Shown here one piece after another: positions 15,001 through 28,519 of a stretch of DNA of 64,000 bases. Each line of letters opens with the position of its first letter. Within the stretch, counting starts at the first letter, position 1. The DNA is from Clavelina lepadiformis. Its lineage: Eukaryota > Chordata > Ascidiacea > Aplousobranchia > Clavelinidae. Below the pieces are notes generated by a model. It had not been told where the DNA came from and searched no databases. It saw only the letters and a program-made list of their open reading frames with translations. Where the stretch lies: assembly GCF_947623445.1 (NCBI RefSeq), contig NC_135241.1:1738501-1802500 (forward strand). Reading direction: 5' to 3'. The position numbers were made by a program, and so were the translations under genes.

Positions 15001-15894
15001 GACGTGATTAGTGGAACAAAAACGCAAGATAACGACCGGTTAAGAAGCGCGACGATCGATGAATAGATACGATACAATTATCAATTATAGACTAAAAGCG
15101 ACTGCACGAGATAGTGGCATAATTTTCCTTGGAAATGTCTCCCGATTGGAAACCTTCTAAAGACGTCTAATCCGAAGAATTATGTGGGGTAATCGTCGTT
15201 TTATTACGTGCGAGGTCCACATTCGCCGTGGTGGCGACGAAGCGCTAAAACATACGATGACATTCCGGTTAACTGGATTAGTATAGGGCCACTGGCGTAC
15301 TTACAACATCGCATCATCGCTTTTTGTTTTAAAGTTGTCACCCACGGTTACTAGACCACACAAATTGTACACAGTGTCATTATAGGCCTACTGTAGGTTT
15401 CAAATCCCTCTTCCCAACAGTATTTTGCCTCTGGTGCAGTATTTTGCATGTTATTTACACAATGATGCCAGCTCCTCTGACTTTGCAAATCTCATGAAAA
15501 CTTTAAAGCCAGAGAACACGGTTTTCATGTAGTCAACGCGGTGAGGCGACTTTTAGGAATGCTGTTGGGTGTAAACTCAGCGATGCCATTACGTCATAGA
15601 ACAGCAATGTTTGAAAACCGGCGGAATGCAAGGAAGGGAATGATGAAAAAATTATACGAGTGGAGACTGAGTGCGGGCTACATGTTTATGGTTGTTGGTC
15701 TTTCTTTTAAAATGTTTAAAACCATGCAGGCGTTCATTCACCTTCAAGTTATGCAAAGTACGCCGTTGTCATGCTTCGTAAGCTTAGTACCCGAGGCATA
15801 CGTCGCATTCTTTGCATTACTGAATAAACTGGCACAGTTTTTTGGGCGGTTTACTCCTCCCATAATTCTATTATAATTTTCCGAGGCTTTAGAT
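9082..15894. other. Long gene-free stretch upstream of the Ig-family gene
   Basis: It should hold the promoter and 5' UTR of the Ig-family gene, but no convincing core promoter is visible. The ORFs here are short and lack splice context or family resemblance. A GC-richer patch at about 12380-12640 has an 86-codon open frame without an ATG, which I do not call a gene. Confidence 0.4.
12281..12306. repeat. (AACT)n microsatellite
   Basis: About six tandem aact units; no gene context. Confidence 0.8.
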
Positions 15895-16202
15895 CAGGGG
15901 TTCTTAACCTGGGGTCCATGAACCCCCAAGGGGTCGAAGAAGATGCATTAAGGGGTCCACGAATTTTCCTCTGTCCACGATTCCACTTCATCTGGCCACA
16001 ACGGCAGCCAAACATGCACAGCGAATAGTTTGAGCAATTGCGAAACCGTCTTTGTGATGCAATAATACATAATGGCTACTCTACTATTGCAAGTCTGGCA
16101 TTGTAGTATTCGACATTTGCAATGTGTTTCTTGCAAAGGGGTTCATAGATTTTTAAAGAATGTTTTAGGGGTTCGTGATCCAAAATAGGTTAAGAAACAC
16201 TG
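15895..16202. mobile_element. Non-autonomous hAT element (MITE), 308 bp
   Basis: The left end caggggttcttaacct pairs with the right end aggttaagaaacactg as an imperfect terminal inverted repeat of the Charlie/Tip100-type hAT class. An exact 8-bp target duplication, ctttagat, flanks it at 15887-15894 and 16203-16210. There is no transposase, so it must have moved using an enzyme supplied elsewhere. Confidence 0.9.
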
Positions 16203-16301
16203 CTTTAGATTTTATTCCAGTCACCCGTTCATAAATCCCGTTACTCCGCAAAACGTTGTTGTTAATACGTTTGAATTAATCAAACACACAAAATTTGGTT
16301 T

Positions 16302-16564
16302 TTTGAGGTTGCAGATGTAAAATTTCTTGATGTTTTACATTAGGGTTTCTCTGCTATCGAAGCACCTACACGTTTGTGAGGTTGTTTTTAAAGTGTTTGA
16401 GGTTGTAGATGTAAAATTTCTTGATGTTTTACATTAGGGTTTCTCTGCTATCGAAGCACCTACACGTTTGTGAGGTTGTTTTTAAGGTGTTTGAGGTTGC
16501 AGGTGTAAAATTTCTTGATGTTTTATATTAGGGTTTCTCTGCTATCGAAGCACATACGCGTTTG
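16302..16564. repeat. Tandem repeat, 94-bp unit, about 2.8 copies
   Basis: Units begin with tttgaggttg at 16302, 16396 and 16490, exactly 94 bases apart. They are nearly identical apart from a few substitutions, and the third is cut short. Each unit contains the near-palindrome taaaatttcttgatgtttta. There is no coding content. Confidence 0.9.
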
Positions 16565-17518
16565 CCAGTTCGACTAAACATGAATTCATACACTGAAATA
16601 AGGTACCTACTGAAATAAGGTACAATATCTACATAAGCATTTTTAGGTTGCACTCCATGTTGACGGGATCGGGTTTCTACCACAATAACTGGCTTTTGCT
16701 TGTCTGTATTCCGTATGCATCTTAACATTACAGTATCTTTGTCATGTGCTGCATCAACTGACCAACTGGAATCATATAACCCTGACGGTTAGCTTTGTGA
16801 ACGTTAGATTCACTGCTGTCACCTTGCGACTGGCAGTTTCTCTAAAACTACTAAGTTAATGAATCGTTCTAAACTGCAACCTTTTCGCCAGGGAAGAACC
16901 TCGTTTTGGTCTGCGAACTCTTTAGGCGCCGGATATGCTCGTAACATTCCTCGTTAGTCCTTGTTACTGTTCTTATTTACTATTCATTTATATTTTATTT
17001 GTTTGTAGTTGATACAAGCCACGTCAAAAACACAACGTTAAGAAAACTGCTGTTACTTTTTTCAAACATAGAAGTCACCACACAACCAGGATAATGCGTA
17101 TAGAAACTACTGCACAACTGTGAAATTTATGAGTCAAGCATAAAACATACAACACCTCCTAAAGTGGCCATATTTTTTGCATACAAGTATTGATTATCTA
17201 GTAGTGGATAGTGCAAAGTGTCTGTACGTTGTGCATTTCTCAAACACCAACGAACACGATATGTGAAATATACAAAATTTGCGTTTGTAACGTGTTTAAG
17301 GTAAGTAAGGATCATGTGAAAAATATACAACTGTATAAAATACTGTAACTTATGGTTTGCTACCTTGTATGTGTGTTGTGTACATGTGCGGTACAATCAC
17401 CACTTGTGTTTATCAAGTACAAATCCCCTGCAGGCTTACAAGACTGCGATCAAATTCATTTAAGTATAGCATATGGATGGTATTATCTAAATATCTGCAT
17501 AGTTGTGTATGAATGGTT
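16565..17518. other. Intergenic DNA downstream of the CBS gene
   Basis: This holds the presumed 3' UTR of the CBS gene. I see no gene, repeat array or RNA. Confidence 0.4.
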
Positions 17519-20500
17519 CTAATGCTTGCTCGAAATGAAGTGTAGAAAATCGACGGGAGTTATGATGCCACATACGCTGTCAGGCGCTCCTCCATCTGTA
17601 GAAACAAAAACAGGCAGCTTTGGTAGGATTTGATCAATCCCAGGAATAAAATTAAGTTACGGCAATTTAGTTGTAAGTAGTTTAAAAGTTAAATGCAAAT
17701 TATGTTGCTAATATTATATTAATGATAGCCTTGCACATTTTTTATTAGAGCACACATCATTGTTCTGCTGATTCGCAATGAATTAGGTTGTAATCGTTAC
17801 GAAATATACAAAAAAACTGCAAATTACAGTAAAATATTGTAAAAAAACTTTATGATTGTATCAATGACAGGTTATGGTTCTGGTCTCTACACAAATCTAT
17901 ACATTTTCATGTTTTGAAGAGGTCTACAGATCATTGGCTGTAATTGTTCTCTAATTCCATAGAAAGTTATAACTTGCAAACTACATTCTATTTGATTAAA
18001 ACTGATTTAATTTCTAAAACATGCCGTACCATACAAGCGACTCTCTTCTTTAAAAACAACTTCACTACCGCCTGTAATTTGATTGACAAAGATACGCATT
18101 TAATTCAATACGGTTAAGGATGTACCAAATATTACGCATGAATGTCGATTATATTTTGTGGAATATGAATCATGCTGGCAGGTTTGCTTCGAACATTGCA
18201 AGTTTTAGGTTTTTATGATTGGCTAAAGTAGGTGGTATGTTTGCAACAAAATGTAAAATTTGAAATTTCGTAAAAGCGAAGATCATTTTCAATTTAATGA
18301 AACAGACAAGAAAAGTTGATTATTATGACGCTTTTATTGTCATATGTATATATTAAATAGGCACACTGGACGAATTTATCAAACTTTGCTTCACATGAAT
18401 CCAATTCTTTTTAAATTTTGATACATCCCTACTCAATAATAACTCAAACTAAATTCTAAAAGCCATTTTTAACATGCAAGCAACTTTCACTTACCAATTC
18501 TCATTTCACTGAGAGTGAGTGAGTCTGGTTCAACCAAGTTATCTGCAGCAGGACAACAGATTTAGCAATAACAATTTCGATAACTGCTATATCTAAGCTA
18601 ACGCATATCTGTAAATTCCATGACAGAAACAATTATGCAATGTCAATGGAATAAAACGCTTGAAAAAATTTAATCAATGCGTTTTCAACATGAAACATTT
18701 TGTACGTCTTAAGTATTGTAAATTGTAAAATATACCGCGGGTTTTAGTCTAGCCATACACATACTTACATTGCACCTTTGAACCCAATACTACGACAAAG
18801 TGATCAGTTTCAAGCACTTTCGATAAGGTGGTGAGTTTGTCACCAACTTTCATCTGAAAAAAGTGAATTACTTCATACCGTGTACAACCCATGATTTTGT
18901 TCTAAGCAAGTTGATCACTACTTTAATCACAGGGCCAGTATAATACAAACCACACGATAGGAATCTTGATAACGCAACAGAAAAATTTTCCGGAAGTCTA
19001 TTTAAATCAAGACAGTTAAAATTATCAACAAAGTCAAATCTTGGTGTTGCAACTTCTGTGCAGTTAAAATTGGATAGCTCTAGTGTAGGTGTAGTATACG
19101 GTCTCAAGATTGCCACTGAGTGTTGTTCTTGTTTTGTAGTACTCTGTCATTGACCAATATCATACCTTTTTGAACTTAGAGTACAAACACATCGACACTG
19201 GATCAGTCAGTTTCACTTTATCGGCACTGAAAGAAGAAGTCAGGCTTCCTACAGTAACTGTTCCAACCATTTTTCTGGAAGTGCCAAAATACAATGTTAG
19301 TATAGAGCAGTGATTCCCAATCTGGGGTTTGGGAGTTATATTTTCATTCTTAATAAATAGTCACAATTTTGAACGCGAGTGTCCTGCAAGAAAGGAATTA
19401 TTTCAGCTAAGGGTCGGTAAGTAGAAAGAGTTAGGAAGTGCTCTGGCATAGTATCCACAGCAAAATATGTGGCACTGCAGCTCACTAACACATATTTAAC
19501 ACCGACTCATGCTGGCTAGAAAAACCATTTCTATTGCTGGAGAAACTGTTTGAGAAACAGATCAGTTGAAACAAAAACTCAACGGTGAAAGTTCTGCGTA
19601 CCCGTCTTTGTTTATGACCGGTAACTGGTCAAAGTTGTGGGTCTCCATTATTTTCAACGCCTCCTCGCACTTTGTCTCAGGCATAATGGCAACTGGGGCT
19701 TGTAATTTCATATCACTGATAGTCAACTTGGACCACCTGCAAAATATTCAAACACTAATTGCAGAGGATTATTGGGTTCTCTACTGAAACAGTATAAGCG
19801 CCTTTCTTGCGATTTTAACTACAAATGCTATATAACAGGCGATTGTGATCAATGCGATTCAAGATTTCAAACGAACCATTTGTCATCTTTGTCTGTGCAT
19901 GGTATAAAGTCTCTCTCCATCATCCATTCTTCCATTAAATGTTTGGTCCTGAAAAAAATGCACCATTACTGGTTACTTACACAGAAGTCATACAAATATA
20001 GCACAAGATCGCTTTGTTATTGAATGGGAGACGACTTGTAACTAGTCAAGTGAAGCGGAAAAACCACGGTATTTTACTCAGCAATAGCTTAAATCTCACA
20101 TGTAGTTTCTAATTGAATCTGGTAAGATGCAAACACATTTTTGGCCTTCTTTCAACTCTTTTGCGGCTTCAGCAGCGATATATGCGGCGGTTCCACTGCT
20201 TCCACCTTAACGAAAACACAACCAGGTTTTTCTTTGTATCATTGTAACCTGTTAAACGTCTGTGAGGGCACTTGCTTGTTGGAAAAGCAGTTTTAATACA
20301 ACTTATTAGAAGGGCTTTATTTAGCTGTGGTTTGCTTACCGCACAATAATCCTTCCATTCTTATTAACTTGCGAGCCATTATGAGGGATTCCTTGTCATT
20401 AGACTTGTACCATTTGTCAACCACTGACCTATAACAAACCGCAGGTGTATGTTACATCACAGAGGAACATTGTTTAGAGTTTTCCTAGTAAAAAGTGATT

Positions 20501-23260
20501 TTACTACACTGTTTTTGCAGTGCCTAAATGCAGGCAGCCGATTCATATACCTTATTACTATGTTATACTGTACATATATAGCATAAAAAAGGATCTACCT
20601 GTCCAGGACTGTAGGTATGAAGTCATAGCCAATACCTTCAATTTCGTAATAAGTAGTATCGGTCTTGTTAAGTTCTTCAGGAAGTGCCAGATCTGAGCCT
20701 TCAGGATCAACGGCAATTACCTGGATGGAATATGAAATAAATATAAAATAAAATTGAGAACGTGCAGAGAGTAGACGATAAAATCTAACCACTGTCTGTA
20801 AAATGTACTTCGAAAATTCAACCCTTAACAGTTATGTAGTTCAGTTGCAATATTTTCACTGGTTTAGACCTACCCGGCATTTTGGGCATTTTTCTTTAAA
20901 TTTTTTTCCAATCCCAGTGATAGTTCCTCCTGTTCCTGCTCCTCCAACCACCATGTCAACTTGGCCTGTGTAAAAGGGAACAAATAATATTTCACACAAT
21001 ATAAAGATTCAGCTTTGACACAGTAAGCCAAAGTACTGGTATTTCAAATATAAACAATGTAACTTGTTACCTCCACATTGCTCTAGAATTTCTTCTGCTG
21101 TTGTGTCATAATGTGCAAGAGGGTTTCCAGGATTTCGATACTAAAATCAGAAGCTTGTGTTAGTAATAATGGGGTATCAATAAATACAATAAAATACTGT
21201 AAAGTTGAAGTTTCAGCTTTGTTTTATTTTGCTTTCTAATGCAGCAATTACTTCCTGCCTAATGTAATTTTAAACCTACTTGATCAAGAATGACAGCATT
21301 GGTAATTTCCCTCTGTAGTTTCTGTGCCACCCTGATATGGGATTCCGGCGCATCAAACCGTGCACTTGTAGGAGTCCGCACAATTTCAGCCCCTAGTGCT
21401 TTCAGGACGTTTACCTTTCGCAAAATATACCAGCATGCTTGAGCGGGTACAAAGCTTTACATTGTAAACATAACAAAAAGTATGTTAAAAAATTAATAGG
21501 TTCGTAGTACTGCTAAGAACTACACCGTTAAATACCTTCTCCATGCTCATCTTTTCAGGCATAACAATGATACAACGATATCCTTTAACAGCAGAAGCCA
21601 GAGCGAGGCCAATACCTTGACATTACAAATAGTAAAGGTTCAAATAGTTTGTGTATCAGTGTCCTCGCCATAAATCAGTTACAAATGCATGAACTATACC
21701 GGTGTTTCCAGAAGTTGGTTCAATGATCGTGTAGCCAGGCTTAATGATCCCTTCTCTTTCAGCATCTTCAACCATTCTTAAGCCAATTCTGTCCTTCACT
21801 GATCCGCCAGCATTGAAAAACTCACACTTTCCAACTAAACATACAAGTACTTTAAAACAACAGTACTTGTAAAAACAAGTAGTTTTAAATGGTTTAAACA
21901 CATAAAATATTGTCCATGGATGACACTGTTTAAATACAACCTGTTTCCGTGACATTATGAGCATTACATGAAGAGCCACACCAGTGACTTACACAGCTGG
22001 CACTTTAGGCCGTATTCCTTCTCAATCTTGCTCAAACGAACCAATGGTGTGTCACCGATTGCTTCAAGGACCGTTGCGAATGTCGTCTTTCTATCACGAA
22101 CCCTGAAAATGATTTTATTATTCATTGACGTGATATTTTATTAATATTTCTTAGTAATGATAATGTTTCATTAACGTAAAGAATTTCATCAACGCGATAT
22201 AAACCTGTAACAATCATAGATTAATCTAAAAATTATTATATTCATACTGTAACTTCTTACATAATCCATTTTTAACACGATAAAGTTGTTCTCTCTGCAT
22301 TTCATTGGGCAAATGGTATTAATCAATAAGCAACAGTGCTCATGGTCAATGCAGTTATATGTAAATACTAAACATTACATACGGCCTGTAAACAAAATGC
22401 GGTGAAGGTTTTGATCCACTTGCATCCCAGGTGCACTTGGGAGGTTGATCTGGTCGTATCCACGAATCCGCGTCACCAGCACCCTATATAAGGGAGACTT
22501 TAAAGTTCAAGGCACAAGTCACGAACATTACACATCACATACAGGGGATGCATATAAAATGGATGACTTTGGACACACAATCTGGCATGGACGATCTTCT
22601 ATTCCTATTAGGGCATTGGTTATAATAACAGAACAATCATTGAACACAAGGGAGAAATTCTCTGGCACTTTTGACCTCTCGCTATTACATAGCAAAATAC
22701 TTTGTCTGTTATGGTACCATTTTTTATCACAAAAATTAGTTAATAGTATTCTTGCAATTTGAGACACTATTTCTTAACACATAATTTGCTCCAAATGAGC
22801 AACAATGTCTTGCGACGATGTTTATAGCCAAGAGTGAAATCTTAGTGTGGCCTGTTGATATTATTTCTTGCCTGTTTTTTTAATTCATTCATTGGCGCAA
22901 TTTAGCTTACTGTTATTAGATGTAAAAGTTTTAGCACTTTAAGAAATATGTTAATCGTTGATACGTTGAATAAGTAATCTCCATCTAAACGTCTTCTAAT
23001 ACTGTATAAAGTATTACTTTTTTGAACAGAACACTGCAAACATTTGTAGATATACATACAACACGTTTTTGTCAGACAAGACTATATTTTGAAATTAACT
23101 CTGCATTTTGTTGGGCTTACAAAAGAAGGTTGTGGAATTTTGCAAAAGTGATAAAAACACAGCTAATTCTAAATATATCATCTCTATTATTTATATCCGT
23201 AACAGGTATAAGTAACTACAATATACTTACATTTCCCGAAATTGGACATTTTCCACTCAT
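17519..23260 (-). CDS. CBS: Cystathionine beta-synthase (PLP- and heme-dependent), complete 17-exon gene
   Basis: Catalyses condensation of serine with homocysteine to cystathionine, the first step of transsulfuration, in the cytosol. Exons (minus strand): 23231-23260, 22383-22483, 21993-22102, 21700-21834, 21536-21615, 21280-21414, 21071-21140, 20874-20965, 20599-20720, 20340-20428, 20100-20205, 19877-19948, 19602-19736, 19166-19274, 18769-18853, 18495-18542, 17519-17595. All phases agree and the sum is 1596 nt, giving 531 aa (human CBS is 551). N-terminal heme ligands are visible as Cys27 and His39 ([17 protein letters not shown]). The PLP lysine is Lys94 in NAGGSVKDR, followed by EPTSGNTG, the phosphate-binding loop GAGTGGT, a CPKC redox motif at 247-250, and [15 protein letters not shown]-terminal regulatory region with CBS (Bateman) motifs starts near residue 381. 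The 30-nt first exon ([10 protein letters not shown]) is the least certain part; it was chosen by its ATG, good donor and phase 0. No stops or frameshifts were seen. Confidence 0.96.
19311..19345. mobile_element. Possible hAT terminal fragment inside a CBS intron
   Basis: The string cagtgattcccaatctgggg resembles the conserved end of many hAT elements (cagtggttcccaaactgggg). No matching second end or target duplication was found, so it may be a solo remnant or chance. Confidence 0.3.
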
Positions 23261-24132
23261 TGTGCTAATAGTAAGATTTTTTACAGATTTTTTAACAAAA
23301 TATTATAACTTCTGCAAATAAATAAAAACTTAAAATATAAACATGTCAAAAATATAGGCTGTCACTATTTTACTGGAAACAATCATATTATTGAAGCTAT
23401 CAATCATATTTTACACAGTTTCTTTCTAATCCATAGATATAGCTTAAATGTTATAAGTTATAACATTGTAGCCTTAACCTAGCTTACACATACCATCTAA
23501 TTTAAATCCTAAATAGCTAAAAAAATTTGCATTCCCTTTCTGACAAAACTGCTTACCTTTAAGTAACAGCCGTGTGACCTACTATACTTAAGGTAAATTA
23601 GTTAATGTTAGTCTAATTGAAAGCATATCTTCATGACAGCATATGCATGATAGTAAAAGAAAGAGATGGGAACATGCTGGAGGAAATAAAATTATCTTAG
23701 ATGATAATTATTACCACTCTCTTTCTGATATGGTTGATATAAAGACACACACAGGAACAGTTACTTCCATAAGCATACTGATATGTCGATTTTTAAATGC
23801 ATTTTGATATTCTACAAATTCCTTCAAATGCTGACATGGCAGCATGGCTTAAATTAAACGTTGTCTTGTATTAATAGCCAACCAAGTCAAGTCAGTTTGA
23901 GTTGCGACTCGAGTCAAGTGGGGTCAACTGACAACACTGCCTACAGCAGCACTACACTATTGTAAAGCAATTAGTTTTTGGCAAGATATAATGTATGTTT
24001 GCTCCGGTTCAGTAGTCACGGTAAATAAAAAAGTTATGGCAAGTCTATACTGGGGCTTGAAGGGTGAGAAATAACTGCCGGGTTGCATCAAGGTATCCGT
24101 ATCAATTATTTACTTTCCAGTATGAAGTAGTG
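23261..24132. other. AT-rich upstream region of the CBS gene
   Basis: Presumed promoter side of CBS. Nothing specific was recognised: no clear TATA placement, no ORF with family resemblance. Confidence 0.4.
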
Positions 24133-25201
24133 GGTCTAGTGCAGAAGTGCACGACCACGTCATGTATTATTATACTAGAACCCCATGCACTTGTAATGAT
24201 TAGTGTTAAGCTTGTAATTAGCTTGAGTTGCTGGCCACAAGTGTCCAGGTAATCCGACCATTACAATGTTTATAAGCTTGGTAAGTAAATAAACCGACTA
24301 TATAATGGGTCTTGATTCTCCAGCCGTTAATATCTTTTCACAGTCTGGTTCATCCACTGTTGCAGGGATGGTAGATAGGTGTGTTTCAAAATCAATATTG
24401 TGACGAACAGATAAACTTCCACGTTTATGCAAGAATTACCAAAAAAAATTGAAACAAATAATACAATGTTTTGAGGTCGTTTTATGCTGGCATGACCAAG
24501 CTTCATACCCACATGATGACAAATTTTCAAAAACAACAAGAAAAACTTTATAAGATATTTTTATTTTGTGACGAACGGAAGGGATAAAACCTCATGTCTA
24601 TCATTTGATCTATCAATTCCGACGATACTGAAACGTCGGCAACAACTTTAAATTGTGATCTGTTTGCGTCTTATGATAAGATGATTGATAGATCTTAATT
24701 CTACTCAGAAACTTTTCTTTCAATGGTTATATTGATAAGTATAGGTTAGAGATTTCTTGATAACTATAGACTAAGACTAAGCGGAATCAGAACAAATGCA
24801 TGAATGAATAGTTGAAAGAATGAATAGACTAATAATGAATATACTGACAGAATGTACAAATATATATACATGCACTACGGCAATGATCGAAAAGCTTTTC
24901 TCGCATCGGGAACTGGTCATAACAATTCGTTGATAAGTTTGGTACAAATTTCCTGACAATGATCGGAGAAAATATACCGAAGCTTGAGAAACCTGGTACT
25001 GAAACTTAACCAGATAATTCAACTACATCATTTATACCAATAATGCTACATGTGACGTAGAACAATGGAGAAAATAAATATGAAAACCATATTTCGCATT
25101 TAACTACTCCATTTCAAACAACATCAAATTCAATATGTAATTGATTGCCAAACACTTCCTAAATTATGACGTCATTTGGTTGTGCACTTTTGCACTAGAC
25201 C
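24133..25201. mobile_element. Inverted-terminal-repeat element, about 1.07 kb, same family as 4411-4623
   Basis: The left end ggtctagtgcagaagtgcac pairs with the right end gtgcacttttgcactagacc with one mismatch over 20 bp. A tgacgtcatttggttgtgc motif near the right end matches that of the 4411-4623 element. No target duplication and no transposase reading frame could be identified, so it is probably non-autonomous, possibly with nested insertions in its middle. Confidence 0.55.
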
Positions 25202-28200
25202 GAAAGTAGCATTGTTAGGCACTAATTTAAGTTATGGTTACCTGCTGTTTTTTTGTTTTGCATACGTTGGTTTATTTAACAACACACTACCTAACTACTG
25301 GACAGCAGGTTGAACATCTGAAACTTGTGAAGTAATCCACTGTATGTATCCGTTCATGAGCGCCGGTACGCTAACACGATGTAATCATCGATACTTTCAT
25401 GAGTTCTAAAGAAAAACTGTCATGCTTTTGGAATATAACCGTATTTTACGCTTTTTACATGAAGATGGACAAGTAATTTGTACAATACTGTCGGCTACCG
25501 CCTGACCGCACTGCCTCAAATTAGCCTACTTCAACTTATTAAATGTTCAAATGTAAACTCACACTAAACACGTGGCATGCTAAAGCCAGTCGTGATTGGA
25601 TAAATTTATGGGCAGTGCTCGTGAGGTTACTGAATGTCGACCACAAGTATTTCATTCCAATCAGTAAATAAACCTGCTTTAATCCACTCTGTTTCCGATA
25701 TATATTTTCAATAGCCTTAATGAAGTTGGTAATATTTCCGCATTGTAATGCAATTGCAACGAATGGTTCAAAAAGGTTTTAAGGGAAGTTTTCCATCTTA
25801 TGTCTGGCATTGTGTAAACATTTTCCAATTTTACTGGTCATTAGAATGGCGGCTTTTGGATTGCGCCAACAAGGGAATGCATTCACAAAGAGTCAGAGGT
25901 GTACCTAGCTAGAATTGCGAACTATAATGGACGAACACAAAGGGTGCGAACTATAATGGAATTTGCCCAGTTCCTTCGTGTAGCCAACCCGTCCAAATAG
26001 TAATTCGTTTTACCAAATTGTGTTTTTACGTCTGAGTGCAATCACTCGTTAGGGCATAACATTAATGTAATGCCTTGCCCGATCTAACAGCGTTCAAGTT
26101 TCACGTCACAAACATCTATAAGCGTTCATTCATTTACTTCAATCAAATGAAAACACCTCAATCTTTTTGATATTTTAGTGCCACGTAGTTTACACGCCTG
26201 TCTGTTAAGTGTTAATGTAATATCTATGCTGGTGATGGATTCCATGATTGTATGAATCCATATTTCCAATCAGCAAAATAAATAAATAGATAAACTTCTC
26301 AACGAACAGACAAGGCGGTTGGTAAAAAGCAAGCGATCACTGGGTCAGAAGCCATAAGTGCAAAGAAAACCACAGGCTTAGTCAACTTGCGTATGGCAAA
26401 GGTATTTAAATGGTAGACTGTGCGTGTGCTTATCTGGTATTTGAAATATTGGTCTATCATGTGCAGCTCACGGACAGCCTATCTAGAATATATCAAGGCA
26501 TCGAAAAAGTTATTTTTATCATACGCTTGCTAACTCTGGTTATACTTTCCATTTTTGTCAATAAAAAAATGAACATTCGTATGGAAAGTTGTTGGCAAAT
26601 TGAAAGTACAATATTATCCGATATTTTCGCAGCGAAAGGAGACTAAACTATAGCCGCAACAAGACAAGGTCTGATCTTGTAATCACGAACTTTGTCCAAC
26701 TGCCTAAAGCACTTGATCCTCACCAATAACTGTTACAGGTGGCTATAACTTAATCAATATTATTATGAGGTTTAATAAATATGAGCCTTTAACAAAAATG
26801 CCAGAAAACATACCGTAATCAGCAGCCTAGCTGTAAATAAATTAACAAAACACGAATGTATCCGTTATTCTGTCAGGGTTTGATTGATCTTTTGGTCCTG
26901 TGTAGTCATTAACCACCAGTTTTTTTTGACAGATATCGCTTACGCGACAAGTGTATGCAAATTGTGCACGACGTACCAGCGTGGAGATTAAGCCTAAATC
27001 GTGCTTATGATCATAACTCTAAACTCTACATATATCGTCGGCTGTAAATACTGATCTTTCTTACATAACCTAAAAGGACATTTCATCGATCAGACGCCAA
27101 ACACGTTTTTTAGTATTCGAACCGTCCGTGACAGAGTTTCCTGTTGATTTGTTACGCAGTAAAAAGTCCTTAGTATGCTAACTTCCGTTGCCATATGACG
27201 TTTTCCTAAGGCTTTTATATACTGTACAAGAAAAATCATCATCGATTCTAAGATCATTTCTTGATACAACACCACAAACGAATTGCTAATGCTTGGGAAT
27301 ATACCAACTTATAGTACTGTAAAGAATTTATGTCCTACGACACAGCACTTAATTTTTTCCTATTTTGATATCGAAAGCATTCGGTCGTTTCTAAACCGTT
27401 AGGGGTAAAACATTCTTCTTCTGTGTACGTCATCTATCATGACGACAAAGGTGAGTAGAAATTATAACCATCTACTGTACGAGCATCAACGATGGCGGAA
27501 AGAAAATAACGACACATATATGGAAACAAAATGACATCTAGCAATTATTATCCCATAACATTTGCTCCCTAACTTGCTTTTCACTGCACACAATTTAGGG
27601 GATGTCATCAAGATTTGTTCCTAAGTTAGCTGATGGTTTTGTCGGTTAGTAGTGGGATGAAATAGCAATAGGTCGTTTTCTAAACGTGACATAAGTGAAT
27701 CTTCTTTGTCAAAAGATGATTTATCAATGTGGGCTTTGGTAGAACGTGACTTGAGCAAAGGCCTATCCCGTAAAAGCAAGTAGTATTGCGATTGGCGTTT
27801 CCCATCTTTACCTACAGCCTGATGAGTGTCTTGTTTATTTCACTTTCTGGGTATTTCCGAACTAAGAAAGTGCAATTTACCGGCAGGGTGACGGCTGCGA
27901 ACCGCCGAAGTCAGAAAACTATAGCCTAATTGGGAAAACCAAAAACCGGCTGTTATAGTCAGTTATGCAATATCTTATTTTTTAGCATTTAGTATGTGTT
28001 TACAGCAATTGTAAAAAGGAAACACAGTTTTGATTCCCAATACTTAGCAAACAAAATATTTTTAATAAAAGCGGGCCAAGTAAGTTAATAATATTCATGG
28101 TGTTAAACTTGTCTATGTACAAACAAGTTGCAAGCATGTCCATAAGAAAGACTATCAGCCATCTCATATTTACCAGCACTCACGTGGTTGGCCATAACAA

Positions 28201-28519
28201 ACAGATGCACTTTCAACCCGACATAAGCTGATACATTTTATTTATGATATAGTTGCTGTTATCCAAATAGTCTTTCTTTCGTATTCCCTATGTTAAGTAT
28301 CGCATCGCTTGGTGCACCAATCTACGTAAAATTTTCAAAACACAATTTTTAATATGGTTATAGATAATACAGAAATGTAACTGCTAGAGTAGAACTGCAA
28401 TAAAAAAATTTCCAGTTTGCTGCATAACACGTGTTCTGTGACGCACAAGGTAACTGCTGTTATGTTTCTTGCTTTTGCAATAAAATAAGAAACAGAATAT
28501 AGTTTGGCACTCTTAAGGT
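25202..28519. other. Gene-free stretch
   Basis: No exon pair, RNA gene or element end could be supported in these 3.3 kb. A degenerate copy of the motif ccgatattttcgcagcgaaa at about 26617 links it to a dispersed repeat also seen near 6767. Confidence 0.35.

Noticed and set aside
15541-15876. 111-codon plus-strand frame
   Set aside because: No recognisable domain, no splice context and no paralogue; a chance frame is more likely.
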